64,000 bases of DNA from Bradyrhizobium sp. 141 (GCF_023074055.1 NZ_JADPKR010000103.1:289661-353660); one strand, 5' to 3'; counted from the stretch's first letter, positions 17,289-26,116 are shown. Notes: generated by a model from the sequence alone, not told the origin. Made by a program: numbers and translations.

Positions 17289-17741
17289 ATGACGCGTTGT
17301 TTGAGCCGCTGGATCGCGGCTGCGATGCTGTGGGCGGCGATCACCCCCACGGCGGGTGCCGAGACGTTGGCGGCGACGGTGGAGCAATGGGGCCTGCTCG
17401 GCTCATGGGCGGTCGACTGCGCGGCCCGGCCCAACCGCGACAAGGGCGCGCTGCTGACCTACGAGATCCGGAAGGACGGCCGCGTGATGTACCGGCGCAA
17501 TTTCGGCGAGGCCAAGGACGAGAACGAGGTGGTGTCGACCACAATCACCGCCGAGGGTTTGCTCAATGTGATGGTGTACTTCCCCTCGCTGCACCAGACG
17601 CGTGAGTTCGGCTTGCTGCTGGCGAAGGACGGCAGCCTGCGCGCGATCTACAATCGCAGCGAGCGCGGCGAGTACACGATCAGGGACGGCAGATACGTCG
17701 CGACAGGCGCGCCGACACCAGTGCAGCAACGCTGCGACTAA
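17289..17741 (+). CDS. secreted hypothetical protein
   Basis: ATG 17289 starts MTRCLSRWIAAAMLWAAITP with a signal peptide and likely cleavage at AGAE. The mature 125 residues (VEQWGLLGSWAVDCAARPN; YEIRKDGRVMYRRNFG; VMVYFPSLHQTREF; ending QQRCD with a second Cys) suggest a small periplasmic beta-rich fold with one disulfide. No family was recognised with confidence. The upstream open frame extends through the divergent HTH gene and is not used. Confidence 0.75.
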   Translation: MTRCLSRWIAAAMLWAAITPTAGAETLAATVEQWGLLGSWAVDCAARPNRDKGALLTYEIRKDGRVMYRRNFGEAKDENEVVSTTITAEGLLNVMVYFPSLHQTREFGLLLAKDGSLRAIYNRSERGEYTIRDGRYVATGAPTPVQQRCD

Positions 17742-17772
17742 GCGTTACGCTTTAAGCATGATCACGCTCTGT

Positions 17773-17788
17773 CTGAACAGCTGTTCAG
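17773..17788. promoter_or_regulatory. perfect 16-bp palindrome, candidate operator
   Basis: CTGAACAGCTGTTCAG is exactly self-complementary and lies 21 bp upstream of the EcfG-like -35 element at 17809. It includes GAAC-N4-GTTC. The protein that might bind is unknown; a LexA-like or other dimeric repressor is conceivable. Confidence 0.5.
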
Positions 17789-17808
17789 AATTCTCCTGTG
17801 ATTCCTCC

Positions 17809-17833
17809 GGAACGTTCGCGTGAATGCGCGGTT
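17809..17833 (+). promoter_or_regulatory. EcfG-type promoter (GGAAC-N16-GGTT)
   Basis: GGAAC at 17809-17813, 16-bp spacer, GGTT at 17830-17833, 32 bp before the start of the His-rich protein. Differs from the CGTT consensus by one base. Confidence 0.6.
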
Positions 17834-17864
17834 TAGATGTGCATTCGAATTGGAGGAGGACATC

Positions 17865-18095
17865 ATGAAGAAGCTTGGTTATGTGGTTGCGGCCCTGGGT
17901 GCACTCGTGATCGCGGCGCCGACGCTCGCAAGCGCGGAGACGGTGGTGATCAAGCGCGGTCATCATCATCACGCCCCGTATGGCGCCCGCGCCGAATATC
18001 GCATGCACAATCATGACCGCGGCTGGCATCGTCACCATCGCGGTGACCGCGTGGTCGTGATCAAGCGCAGCCATCGCCATCATCATTGGGACTAA
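17865..18095 (+). CDS. histidine-rich secreted small protein
   Basis: ATG 17865 has GGAGGAGGA upstream. Signal peptide MKKLGYVVAALGALVIAAPT with cleavage at ASAE. The mature part of about 50 residues is full of His and Arg: VVIKRGHHHH, RMHNHDRGWHRHHRGD, VVVIKRSHRHHHWD, with VVIKR repeated at both ends. Metal binding or surface interaction is plausible from composition but not shown. Likely under general stress control, judging from the promoter. Confidence 0.82.
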   Translation: MKKLGYVVAALGALVIAAPTLASAETVVIKRGHHHHAPYGARAEYRMHNHDRGWHRHHRGDRVVVIKRSHRHHHWD

Positions 18096-18112
18096 CGCGC
18101 AACGCAAAATGG

Positions 18113-18141
18113 AAATGGCCCCTCACGGGGCCATTTTCTTT
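18113..18141 (+). terminator. Rho-independent terminator
   Basis: AAATGGCCCC, loop TCAC, GGGGCCATTT, then TCTTTG. Serves the His-rich gene and perhaps the convergent aldo/keto reductase gene. Confidence 0.8.
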
Positions 18142-18162
18142 GCGTTCGCGACATGCCTCCGG

Positions 18163-18981
18163 TCAGTCCCACGCCGGCGCGAAGCCCGGATTGACACAGC
18201 GCTTGTCCTTGGGCAGCGCGGCGATCTTGTTGCGGTCGGCATCGTCGAGCGTGATCTTCAGCGCATCGAGATTGGCCTGCTGGCTCTCGCGGCGCGAGGC
18301 CTTCGGGATCGCGGCGACGCCGTCCTGGTCGAGCAGCCATTTCAGCGCCACTTGCGCGGCGGTCACGTTGTGCCTTGCACCGATCTCGGCCAGCACCGGA
18401 TCCGAAGCAATGCGCCCCTGCGCGAGCGGGCAATAAGCGACGAGCGGGATCGACTTTGCCGCGAGATAGGCCAGCACCTTCGATTGATCGAGCATCGCGT
18501 GATATTCGATCTGGTTGCAGGCGATCGGCGCCCTGATGTCCTCGACCGCCATCTTGAGCAGCGCCGTGGTGAAATTGGCGACGCCGATGGCCCGCGTGCG
18601 TCCCTCCTCCTTGAGCTTCATCAAGGTCTCGAACACCGCACCCCAATTCGCAGCCTTCGAGGGCCAGTGCACGAGATAGAGATCGACATGGTCGAGCCGA
18701 AGCTTCTTCAGGCTGGCATCGAAGGCACGCCGCATCACGTCGGGGGTGAGGTTCTCGTGCCAGACTTTTGTGGTGACGTGCAACTCGCCGCGCGGCAGGC
18801 GGGACGCGGCGATGGCTGATCCGATCGGCTCCTCATTGGCATACATCTCGGCGGTATCGATGTGGCGATAGCCGATCGACAGCGCGCTCTCGACAGCGGC
18901 GCGGCAGGCATCGCCCTGCATGCGAAAGGTGCCGAGGCCGAGCTTGGGCATGCTGATGGCCTGGGTCTTCAGATTGTCCAT
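18163..18981 (-). CDS. aldo/keto reductase
   Basis: ATG 18981 is supported by AGGAG 8 bases upstream, rather than 19005. The 272-residue protein has the AKR barrel signatures: LGLGTFRMQG, HIDTAEMYANEEPIG with catalytic Asp and Tyr, the catalytic Lys in VTTKVWHENL, and YLVHWPS with His. C-terminal AIPKASRRESQQANLDA binds NADPH. It probably reduces small aldehydes such as 2,5-diketo-gluconate or methylglyoxal-type substrates; the exact one is not predictable. Confidence 0.88.
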   Translation of the reverse strand: MDNLKTQAISMPKLGLGTFRMQGDACRAAVESALSIGYRHIDTAEMYANEEPIGSAIAASRLPRGELHVTTKVWHENLTPDVMRRAFDASLKKLRLDHVDLYLVHWPSKAANWGAVFETLMKLKEEGRTRAIGVANFTTALLKMAVEDIRAPIACNQIEYHAMLDQSKVLAYLAAKSIPLVAYCPLAQGRIASDPVLAEIGARHNVTAAQVALKWLLDQDGVAAIPKASRRESQQANLDALKITLDDADRNKIAALPKDKRCVNPGFAPAWD

Positions 18982-19148
18982 GAACAGGCTCCTGACGTCG
19001 TTCATCGCACCGATGTCGCGCCGCGTTGCCGCGTGAGCAGACTTTTTCGGGGATGGAAACGAAATGGCGGGGGCCCAACTATAGCGCCAGAGCTCCCGGG
19101 GCGGCCAATCAAGATCGGGTTAAGTGCCGGAGTGTGGTGCCTCCCGTC

Positions 19149-19234
19149 GTCATGCCCGGGCTTGTCCCGGGCATCCACGTTCTCTGTGCCTGACCACAAG
19201 GCGTGGATGGCCGGGTCAAGCCCGGCCATGACGG
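19149..19234. repeat. palindromic repeat (CATGCCCGGGCTTGTCCCGGG family)
   Basis: Begins CGTCATGCCCGGGCTTGTC and ends CAAGCCCGGCCATGACGG, inverted copies. Same family as 8272-8398. Confidence 0.8.
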
Positions 19235-19246
19235 CGGAAAGAGTGC

Positions 19247-20821
19247 TCACGAATGCTGCGCGACCACAGCGGGACGCAGCTGTGGCTGCGGCGCGATGTC
19301 GACCGACCAGAGGCTGCGATTGTCCACGTCCTTCAAAGTGACGGTCATGACGCCATTGCGGCCATCGATGTCGACCCGGCCAAAGAATTGCAATCCGAAA
19401 CAGGGCGCCAAATTCTCGCCCTGCGCTGCGCTACAGCCGTTCTGGTACATCGCGACCGGCCCGAAGGTGTTGTCGAGCTCGCCCGGGCCCCAGCTGCCGG
19501 CGTGCAGCGGACCGGAGACGAACTCCCAGAACGGCTCGAAGTCCTGGAATTGTGCCTTGCCGGGATCGTAATAGTGCGCGGCCGTGTAGTGCATGTCCGC
19601 GGTGAGCCAGACGATGTTGCGGATTCCGGCGCGCTTGATGGAGCTGAGAAGGTCGGCGATCTCGTGCTCGCGCCGGTCGGGCGCCCCATTGCCGAGCGCA
19701 ACAGCATCGAGACTGATGAGGCCGATCGGCAAATCGGCGGCGATGACCTTCCACGTTGCGCGCGAGGCGGCGAGCTCCCGCTTCAGCCAGGCGAGCTGCT
19801 CGGCGCCGAGGATCCAGCCGCGGTGATCGCCGCCCTTGTTCCAGCTGTCATCGCGGTAGCTGCGCATGTCGATCATGAAGACGTCGAGCAGCGGACCGTA
19901 GCCGATGCGGCGGTAGACCCGGCCCTGCTGCGCGCCGATATCGCGGATCGGCATGAAGTCGAAGAAGGCGCGGCGGGCGCGCGCGACGAGGCGCGGGGTG
20001 CCGTCGTCCTCATAACCGGCGGTATCGTAGCTTCCGGTGGGCGACCAGTCGTTGGTGACCTCGTGGTCGTCCCATTGCGCGAACATCGGCACCTCGGCGT
20101 GAAAAGCGCGAAAGTGTTCGTCGAGATGGTTGTATTTGTAGTTGCCGCGGAACTGCCCCAGCGTGTGCGCGGCCTCGGCTTTTTCCTCGGTCACCAGATT
20201 GCGCCAAATCTCGCCGTTCGGCAGCTTCTGTTCGGATGGAATCGTGCAATCGGCGTAGATGTGATCGCCGGAATGGATGAAGAAATCCGGACGGTTGTCG
20301 AGCATGGTGCGATAGCCGCGATAGCCGCCGCGCGAAATGTCGATGCCCCAGCCCTGTCCCGCGACGTCGCCGGACCACACGAATGAGATCGACTGGCTTA
20401 CTGCCGGCGCGGTGCGGAAATGGCCGAGACGGCTTTCGCCGGGCAGGCCAGTCGCGATGTCGTCGAAGCGGACCCGATAGAAGACGTCCTGCCCAGGCGG
20501 GAGGTCGTTCGGCAGCAGCTTTGCGGTGAAGTCCGCGTCCGGCAACGCATCGCCTGAGGCCGACGCTATGACGCTCCTGAAGCTCTCCACAGTCGAGCAC
20601 TCCACGTGCATCCGTGCGGCCCGGTCCGCGCGCGCCCAGATCACGGCAGAGCCATCCGAGACATCGCCGGACTGGATTCCGCCGGCGATCTGTGGACGAT
20701 CGGCGGCGCGGCTGAGGTACGGTGCCGCGAGCGTGCCGAGCGAGGCAACCGCCAGGCTTGAAGTCGAACGGACCAGGAATTGCCGCCGGGTCCATGCGCG
20801 CGAAGCGCGGAGCGTTGCCAT
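19247..20821 (-). CDS. phoD: alkaline phosphatase D family protein (PhoD), Tat-exported
   Basis: The 524-residue protein begins with a twin-arginine signal (RAWTRRQFLVRS, then a hydrophobic segment ending LSRAAD). The PhoD fold follows: GIQSGDVSDGSAVIWARAD, SGDHIYADC, WDDHEVTNDW, a metal-site Asp in DMRSYRDDS and LTADMHYTAAHYY near the C-terminus. PhoD enzymes are Fe/Ca-dependent phosphomono- and diesterases active in the periplasm or outside the cell during phosphate limitation. A Pho box was not identified by eye. Confidence 0.9.
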   Translation of the reverse strand: MATLRASRAWTRRQFLVRSTSSLAVASLGTLAAPYLSRAADRPQIAGGIQSGDVSDGSAVIWARADRAARMHVECSTVESFRSVIASASGDALPDADFTAKLLPNDLPPGQDVFYRVRFDDIATGLPGESRLGHFRTAPAVSQSISFVWSGDVAGQGWGIDISRGGYRGYRTMLDNRPDFFIHSGDHIYADCTIPSEQKLPNGEIWRNLVTEEKAEAAHTLGQFRGNYKYNHLDEHFRAFHAEVPMFAQWDDHEVTNDWSPTGSYDTAGYEDDGTPRLVARARRAFFDFMPIRDIGAQQGRVYRRIGYGPLLDVFMIDMRSYRDDSWNKGGDHRGWILGAEQLAWLKRELAASRATWKVIAADLPIGLISLDAVALGNGAPDRREHEIADLLSSIKRAGIRNIVWLTADMHYTAAHYYDPGKAQFQDFEPFWEFVSGPLHAGSWGPGELDNTFGPVAMYQNGCSAAQGENLAPCFGLQFFGRVDIDGRNGVMTVTLKDVDNRSLWSVDIAPQPQLRPAVVAQHS

Positions 20822-20939
20822 TCAGGAAACCTTCGTCGAATCGCGACGGAAGGTGCCTGCGCTCCTTGACTCCCGGCTTACGGTTTCTTGACTCCCCGCC
20901 TACGGTTTTGCGACGCGCGGATGACGGCTCCAGCCTCGT

Positions 20940-21359
20940 CTAGTGCTTCCAGTTACAGATGCCGCCGGAGCGGCACGGCCAGGTCTGGATGCGGGTATCC
21001 ATCGCCTGCGCATCCAGCGGATTGCGGTGACGATGCACAAGCTTCGCGCGGGCTGCGCCGCGCGGCTGGGCGGGCCTGGCGTGGGCGACCTTGGGCTCGG
21101 CCACACGAACGCGTTCGGCGGCAACCTTCTTCGGCACGTCGACCGGCTCGGCGCGGCCCTGCGCCTCGTTGCCGCCACGTGCCTCCAAAGCCACCGGTGC
21201 AAACTGCGTCTCAGGCCCGAGCCGCTTCGGCGACAGCACCGCCTTGGAGAGATCGAGACCGAGATATTCGTCGGGCTTGTAGTCGTCAGCGCGTGCGATG
21301 CCGCCGCCAGCGAGCAGGAGGGCAACGGCAACTGCAAAATGAACGCTCTTCAGGACCAC
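20940..21359 (-). CDS. secreted hypothetical protein with sequestered ribosome binding site
   Basis: The start is GTG 21359, preceded by GGAGG. The signal peptide (SVHFAVAVALLLAGGGIARA) is followed by DDYKPDEYLGLDLSKAVLSPKRLGP, a middle region rich in Ala, Arg and Glu, and a C-terminus with two Cys (TWPCRSGGICNWKH). 139 residues, no known domain. The C-terminal Cys pair suggests a small disulfide-closed motif. The 5' leader can form a hairpin that covers the ribosome binding site. Confidence 0.7.
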   Translation of the reverse strand: MVLKSVHFAVAVALLLAGGGIARADDYKPDEYLGLDLSKAVLSPKRLGPETQFAPVALEARGGNEAQGRAEPVDVPKKVAAERVRVAEPKVAHARPAQPRGAARAKLVHRHRNPLDAQAMDTRIQTWPCRSGGICNWKH

Positions 21360-21360
21360 G

Positions 21361-21416
21361 GACGCCTCCTGAAATTGATTTTGAAAGGGGGAATTTACCC
21401 CTATTTAGGAGGCGTC
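21361..21416 (-). promoter_or_regulatory. 5' leader hairpin covering the Shine-Dalgarno sequence
   Basis: On the minus strand GACGCCTCC (21416-21408) pairs perfectly with GGAGGCGTC (21369-21361), which contains the GGAGG ribosome binding site of the downstream GTG start. The loop holds a nested AGGGG/CCCCT stem. It could also act as an attenuator after the upstream nitronate monooxygenase gene. Confidence 0.6.
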
Positions 21417-21433
21417 ACGCGCAATTCCAGCGG

Positions 21434-22468
21434 TCAAGTGCCGCCGTGGTTAAGAAGTTTGACGGTGTCAGGCGACTTTCGCGACGCCCCCGTCCCATCC
21501 AGGAACCCGATCAGGCGGTTGCGGATGATCTGTTCCGCCTCGTCCATGATCCTGTCGATGAGTTCCTTGCAGGAGGGAATGTCGTGGATCAACCCTGCGA
21601 CCATGCCGCAGCTCCAGGCGCCGGCGTCCATCTGGCCTTCCAGCATGATCCTGGGATAGACGCCCGCGACCTGGTCGTGGATGTCGTCGATCTTCAGCTT
21701 GTCGCCCTTCTCGCGCTCGATCTCGATGAGGCGATCGACATTGGCGTTTCTCAGCACGCGCTCGGTATTGCGCAGGCTGCGCATGATCAAGCGGGTGTCG
21801 AGCTCGGTGGCCGCGACCAGCGCGTTCTTCACATTCTGATGCACAGGCGCTTCCTTGGTGGCGATGAAACGTGTGCCCATGTTCATGCCGGCTGCGCCCA
21901 GCGACAATGCCGCAACGAGGCTGCGCCCGTCGGCCATGCCGCCGGAGGCGACGAACGGGATCTTCAACTCCTCCGCTGCGCGCGGCAGCAGGATCATGTT
22001 GGGAATGTCGTCCTCGCCGGGATGACCACCGCACTCGAAGCCGTCGACACTGACGGCATCGCAGCCGATGCGCTCGGCCTTCAGCGAGTGGCGGACCGAG
22101 GTGCATTTGTGGATGACCTTGATGCCGGCGGCCTTCAGCGCCGGCATGTAGGCCTCCGGGCTGCGGCCCGCGGTCTCCACCGCCTTGATGCCACCTTCGA
22201 CGATAGCGGCAATATATTCGGGATAAGGCGGCGCCGCGAAGGTCGGCAGGAAGGTGAGGTTGACGCCGAACGGCTTGTCGGTCATGTCGCGGCAACGCGC
22301 GATTTCCTTCGCGAGCAGTTCCGGCGTCTTCTGGGTGAGGCCGGTGATGATGCCGAGCCCGCCGGCATTGGACACCGCGGCGGCCAGCTCGGCAAAGCCG
22401 ACGAAATGCATGCCGCCCTGAATGATGGGGTGCTCGATGCCGAACAGCTCGGTGATCGCGGTCTTCAC
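21434..22468 (-). CDS. nitronate monooxygenase / NPD family flavoprotein
   Basis: GTG 22468 is preceded by GGGAGG. The 344-residue TIM-barrel protein shows FGIEHPIIQGGMHFVG at the N-terminus, GVNLTF, the HKCTSVRHSLKAER segment, FECGGHPGEDD, and the FMN phosphate site VASGGMADGRSLVAAL plus GAAGMNMGTRF. The family oxidises alkyl nitronates with FMN and O2; close relatives include enoyl reductases, so the reaction is probable rather than certain. Confidence 0.85.
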   Translation of the reverse strand: MKTAITELFGIEHPIIQGGMHFVGFAELAAAVSNAGGLGIITGLTQKTPELLAKEIARCRDMTDKPFGVNLTFLPTFAAPPYPEYIAAIVEGGIKAVETAGRSPEAYMPALKAAGIKVIHKCTSVRHSLKAERIGCDAVSVDGFECGGHPGEDDIPNMILLPRAAEELKIPFVASGGMADGRSLVAALSLGAAGMNMGTRFIATKEAPVHQNVKNALVAATELDTRLIMRSLRNTERVLRNANVDRLIEIEREKGDKLKIDDIHDQVAGVYPRIMLEGQMDAGAWSCGMVAGLIHDIPSCKELIDRIMDEAEQIIRNRLIGFLDGTGASRKSPDTVKLLNHGGT

Positions 22469-22562
22469 TTAGGTACCTCCCGGAATTTTGCTCAAGTTGG
22501 GTGCAGTCTAGCCGCAGTCTCGTGCTGCGGTCACCATTTCTCTGAGATGGGGGGAAGGCCCG

Positions 22563-24182
22563 TCAATGTCCCCGCGCCGGCGCGCTCAGATCAATCGAGC
22601 GCAGAACAGCCGCCGTGGGGATCATCAGCACCGCAATGATCGCCAGCGTCCAGAACACGTCGATATAGGCGAGCAAATCGACCTGCTGCTGCAAGGTGCG
22701 GCCGACCCAGGCGAGCGCCTGTGATGCCGCATCGCTCGCATTGGAGCCTTGGGACTGGAAGTAGCGCGTCATCGCATCGATGGTCTGCTGGTAGCCGAGA
22801 TCGGAGGGCGCGGTGTGCTCGGTCAGGCGACTCTGGTGGAATTGCTGGCGCTGCGCCAAAACCGTCTGCGCCAGCGCGACGCCCATGGAGCCGCCGATGT
22901 TGCGGGCAACATTGATCAGGGCGGAAGCCTGGTTGGTCTTGTCCGGCGGAATGCCGTCATACGAGGCAGTCGTCACCGGCAGGAACAGGAAGGGCAGACC
23001 TAGCGCGAGGAAGATGCGCGACAGCGCTGCATAGCCATAGGTGATGTCGCCGGTGAGCCCGGTGAGATGCCACATCGAGAACGCGACGATGGCAGCGCCG
23101 AACATGATCAGATATTTCGGCTGAACAATGCTGATGAGGCGGCCGACCACCGGCATGAGCACCAGGGTCGCGACGCCGCCGGGCGACAGCGCAAGACCCG
23201 CCAGCATCGCCGTGTAGTTCAGCTCGGTCTGGAGCAGTTGCGGCAAGAGCTGGGTCGTCGAGATCAGCACAGCGCCGGTACCGAGCATGACCAGGAAGCA
23301 GGCGGCGAACTGGCGCCGGCCGAGCAAGCGAAGATCGACGATGGGATCCTCGCGCGACAACTCCCACGGGATCAGCGCGAGCAGCGAGACCGCGGAAAGC
23401 ACCGCGAAGAGGATGATCATGTTCGACCCGAACCAGTCTTTGCGCTGGCCTTCGTCGAGCACGAACTCGAGCGAGCCGAGCCCGATCGCGACGAGGGCGA
23501 AACCGATATAGTCGACGCGCAAACCCTTGCTGAGCAGCTTTTCCCGTTCCTCCTCCGCACTCGACGGTTCCTTGACCAGCGTACCGACCAGGAACAACGA
23601 CAGCACTCCCATGGGAACGTTGATCAGGAACACCCAGTGCCAGGTGTAAGTGTCGGTGATCCAGCCACCGAGCGTCGGGCCGATCACCGGCGCGACCACG
23701 ACGGCGACTCCGTAGACGGCAAAAGCCTGGCCTCGCTTGTGCGGCGGGAAGGAGTCGGCGAGGATCGCCTGCTCGCTGGTCGCCATGCCGCCGCCGCCCA
23801 GCCCCTGAACAATGCGGAATAGCACCAGCGACTCCAGATTCCAGGCGAAGCCGCAGAGCAGCGAAGCCAGCGTAAAGGTCGCGACACACATCATGTAGAA
23901 GCGCTTGCGGCCGATCACGGTCGACAGCCAGCCCGAGATCGACAGCACGATGGCATTGGCGACGAGATAGCTGGTGATGACGTAGGTGCTCTCGTCGATC
24001 CCCACCGCCAGGCTCCCCGCGATGTGGCGCAGCGCGACATTGGCAATGGTGGTGTCGAGCACCTCCATGAAGGTCGCGATCGAGACCACGAAAGCAATGA
24101 GATAAGGATTGTGCCCGCCGGCCGCCGAGCGCTCCGGCGACCAGCCGCCGGCGGACGCGCCGCCTTGCGTAGCGTCCGTCAT
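22563..24182 (-). CDS. DHA2-family MFS multidrug transporter (EmrB-like)
   Basis: ATG 24182 overlaps the stop of the upstream adaptor gene by four bases (ATGA), fixing the start; the longer frame to 24464 is a shadow. The 539-residue protein has about 14 membrane helices, with FMEVLDTTIANVALRHIAG in TM1, STVIGRKRFYMM after TM2, and the DHA2 motif C region GPTLGGWITD. It is the inner-membrane pump of a tripartite EmrAB-type system driven by the proton gradient. No outer-membrane TolC gene lies nearby. Confidence 0.92.
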   Translation of the reverse strand: MTDATQGGASAGGWSPERSAAGGHNPYLIAFVVSIATFMEVLDTTIANVALRHIAGSLAVGIDESTYVITSYLVANAIVLSISGWLSTVIGRKRFYMMCVATFTLASLLCGFAWNLESLVLFRIVQGLGGGGMATSEQAILADSFPPHKRGQAFAVYGVAVVVAPVIGPTLGGWITDTYTWHWVFLINVPMGVLSLFLVGTLVKEPSSAEEEREKLLSKGLRVDYIGFALVAIGLGSLEFVLDEGQRKDWFGSNMIILFAVLSAVSLLALIPWELSREDPIVDLRLLGRRQFAACFLVMLGTGAVLISTTQLLPQLLQTELNYTAMLAGLALSPGGVATLVLMPVVGRLISIVQPKYLIMFGAAIVAFSMWHLTGLTGDITYGYAALSRIFLALGLPFLFLPVTTASYDGIPPDKTNQASALINVARNIGGSMGVALAQTVLAQRQQFHQSRLTEHTAPSDLGYQQTIDAMTRYFQSQGSNASDAASQALAWVGRTLQQQVDLLAYIDVFWTLAIIAVLMIPTAAVLRSIDLSAPARGH

Positions 24183-25339
24183 CGCACCCTGGTCCAGGGC
24201 ACGACGGACATGCCGGGACCCACCGGCAGATCGGCCGGCCAGTTGTCGACCACGATCTTGACCGGCACGCGCTGCACCACCTTGACGTAGTTGCCGGTGG
24301 CGTTCTCGGCCGGCAGCAGACTGAACGCGGTGCCGGAGCCCGGCTGCACGGAATCGACATGGCCCGTGAGCTTGCGGCCGGGATAGGCATCGATGCGGAG
24401 CTCGACCCGCTGGCCCGGACGCATGTCGCCCAGCTGCGTCTCCTTGTAGTTGGCGACGATCCAAACCTCGTCGGGGACGAACATCATCAGGCTCTGTCCC
24501 GCCGTGGCGAACGTGCCCTTGGCGCCAGAGAGCTTGACGACGCGGCCGGACTGCGCCGCGACGACGCTGGTGTATTGCAGGTTCAGCTTGGCCTGATCGA
24601 GCTGCGCCTGCGACTGCCCGAGCTGCGCCTTGGCGCCTTCGAGCTGGGCCTGCAACGTCTTGATGCCGAGTTGCGCCGACGTCACGGCCGTCTTGGCGCG
24701 CTCGGTATTGGCCTGCTGCGCCTGAAGATCGGAGCGGGTCTGCTGCTGGCGCTGCACGGTGCCGGCGCCCTTCTCGACCAACTCTTCCGCACGTTTGAAC
24801 TCCTCCTGCGCGAACTGAAGCTGGGCCTGGGCCTGTTCGAGCTGCGCCTGGGCCTGCTTGATCTGCTCCTGCTGGGAATCGATCTGCGCCTCGACATTGG
24901 CGATGTTCGCCTTGGCCGCCGCTACCTGCGCAATGGCCTGGTCGATCGCAATCCGGTAGTCGCGTTCGTCGATCTTGGCGAGAAGATCGCCGGCATTGAC
25001 ATGCTGATTGTCCGTCACCGCGATATCGGTCACATAGCCGCCGACCTTCGAGGCCACCGAGAAGCTGCGCGCCGCGACGAACGCATCGTCGGTGGACTCA
25101 TAATGACGCGCGTCGAGCCAGTAGAGCAGACCGCCAACGAGCGCGGCGATCAGCACGATCGCGCCGGCGGTTGCGAGCAACCAATGCTCGCGAAGCCGCT
25201 GGCGCAGCGAAGGCGGCTTGGCCTGCTGATCCCTGGTGTCGCGGGTCTGATCAGGAGGCGTGTTTGGAGCTTCCTTCGCCCTCTGCGGCTGCTCCGCGGA
25301 CAACCCACGTTCCCGTGTCTGAGCATCCACGGCCAACAC
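24179..25339 (-). CDS. HlyD-family efflux adaptor (EmrA-like)
   Basis: 386 residues from GTG 25339; GTG 25330 is an alternative with GAGAAAGG before it. A cytoplasmic N-terminus (1-48) is followed by one membrane helix (ATAGAIVLIAALVGGLLYWL), a lipoyl/barrel half (DDAFVAARSFSVASKVGGYV), a Gln/Ala-rich coiled-coil hairpin of about 110 residues (QIKQAQAQLEQAQAQLQFAQ), and the second barrel half. It bridges the MFS pump to an outer-membrane channel. The two genes form an operon. Confidence 0.92.
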   Translation of the reverse strand: MLAVDAQTRERGLSAEQPQRAKEAPNTPPDQTRDTRDQQAKPPSLRQRLREHWLLATAGAIVLIAALVGGLLYWLDARHYESTDDAFVAARSFSVASKVGGYVTDIAVTDNQHVNAGDLLAKIDERDYRIAIDQAIAQVAAAKANIANVEAQIDSQQEQIKQAQAQLEQAQAQLQFAQEEFKRAEELVEKGAGTVQRQQQTRSDLQAQQANTERAKTAVTSAQLGIKTLQAQLEGAKAQLGQSQAQLDQAKLNLQYTSVVAAQSGRVVKLSGAKGTFATAGQSLMMFVPDEVWIVANYKETQLGDMRPGQRVELRIDAYPGRKLTGHVDSVQPGSGTAFSLLPAENATGNYVKVVQRVPVKIVVDNWPADLPVGPGMSVVPWTRVR

Positions 25340-25528
25340 CTTTCTCGGGATTCAACCGGCGGCGAGCGGCTTTCCGCCCCCTCGCCTGCCGCGAGCCTAA
25401 CCGCAGCACCGAAGCATGGTTCCGCCTTGTGAGAGCCCCATGGCCATTCGTGAACGCGATCCTCAAGAATGAAGCGCGGCGTCATCAACGCCGCGCTTCA
25501 TCTCGTTCTCCCACGGGAAGCACTCGTG

Positions 25529-25687
25529 TCAGTGCGTCTTCGTCTCGTGCCATTTCTCCAGATCGGGCTTCACCTTGTCCGATCCTTGTTCCTTCTCCGG
25601 ATTGCCCTTCCAGGGCTTGTCCGTCTGTCTGTGCGATCCCCAGTCATTCTGCTCCCGGGGATCGTCGGTCGGCCGTTCCTTGCTCAT
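25529..25687 (-). CDS. small hydrophilic hypothetical protein (52 aa)
   Basis: ATG 25687 has GGGAG 6 bases upstream. The product is 52 residues, almost all charged or polar: MSKERPTDDPREQNDWG, then RQTDKPWKGNPEKEQGSDK and LEKWHETKTH. No hydrophobic core is evident, so it may be disordered, like several other small proteins in this region. It lies just downstream of, and co-directional with, the PRC-barrel gene (gap 23 bp), which suggests co-expression. Confidence 0.7.
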   Translation of the reverse strand: MSKERPTDDPREQNDWGSHRQTDKPWKGNPEKEQGSDKVKPDLEKWHETKTH

Positions 25688-25710
25688 CGAACTCCCTTTC
25701 CATGCAACGT

Positions 25711-26085
25711 CTATGCGAAGGGAACACCGTAATAGGAGTTGATGCCACGAACTGCGGCTTCATCACCCCAGTTCCAATCGCTTCGCTCGCCGTATTTCGG
25801 CGCGCTTTGCAGATCCTTGGTCGTGATCGCGGTGACATAACCGCCCAGCTCCGTGTCGTATTTCAGCGATTGCCACGGTAACGGGTAGTGATCGTTCCCG
25901 AGCCCAAGGAAGCCGCCGAACCCAAGCACGGCGTAGGACACCTTGCCGCTGATCTTGTCGATCATCACACGCTCGATCGAGCCGATCCTGTTGCGGTCGG
26001 CACCATAGACGGATGTTCCTTCGACCTTGTCGCTGCCAATCAAACGGCCAATCTCGGCGCGGTCCAGCTCTGCTTGATTCAACAT
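25711..26085 (-). CDS. PRC-barrel domain protein
   Basis: ATG 26085 starts a 124-residue protein; the frame extends to 26271 but crosses the divergent promoter region. LIGSDKVEGTSVYGADRNRIGSIE and KISGKVSYAVLGFGGFLGLG form the PRC-barrel, followed by DHYPLPWQSLKYD. PRC-barrel proteins of this type are common stress-induced proteins in alphaproteobacteria with no defined activity. An EcfG-like promoter lies 32 bp upstream. Confidence 0.85.
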   Translation of the reverse strand: MLNQAELDRAEIGRLIGSDKVEGTSVYGADRNRIGSIERVMIDKISGKVSYAVLGFGGFLGLGNDHYPLPWQSLKYDTELGGYVTAITTKDLQSAPKYGERSDWNWGDEAAVRGINSYYGVPFA

Positions 26086-26116
26086 CTCAGTGCTCCACTC
26101 AGACAGTGCATGAATC

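Noticed and set aside
22563..24464. 633-codon version of the MFS transporter gene
   Set aside because: The first 94 codons overlap the adaptor gene in another frame; the ATGA overlap at 24182 gives the natural start.
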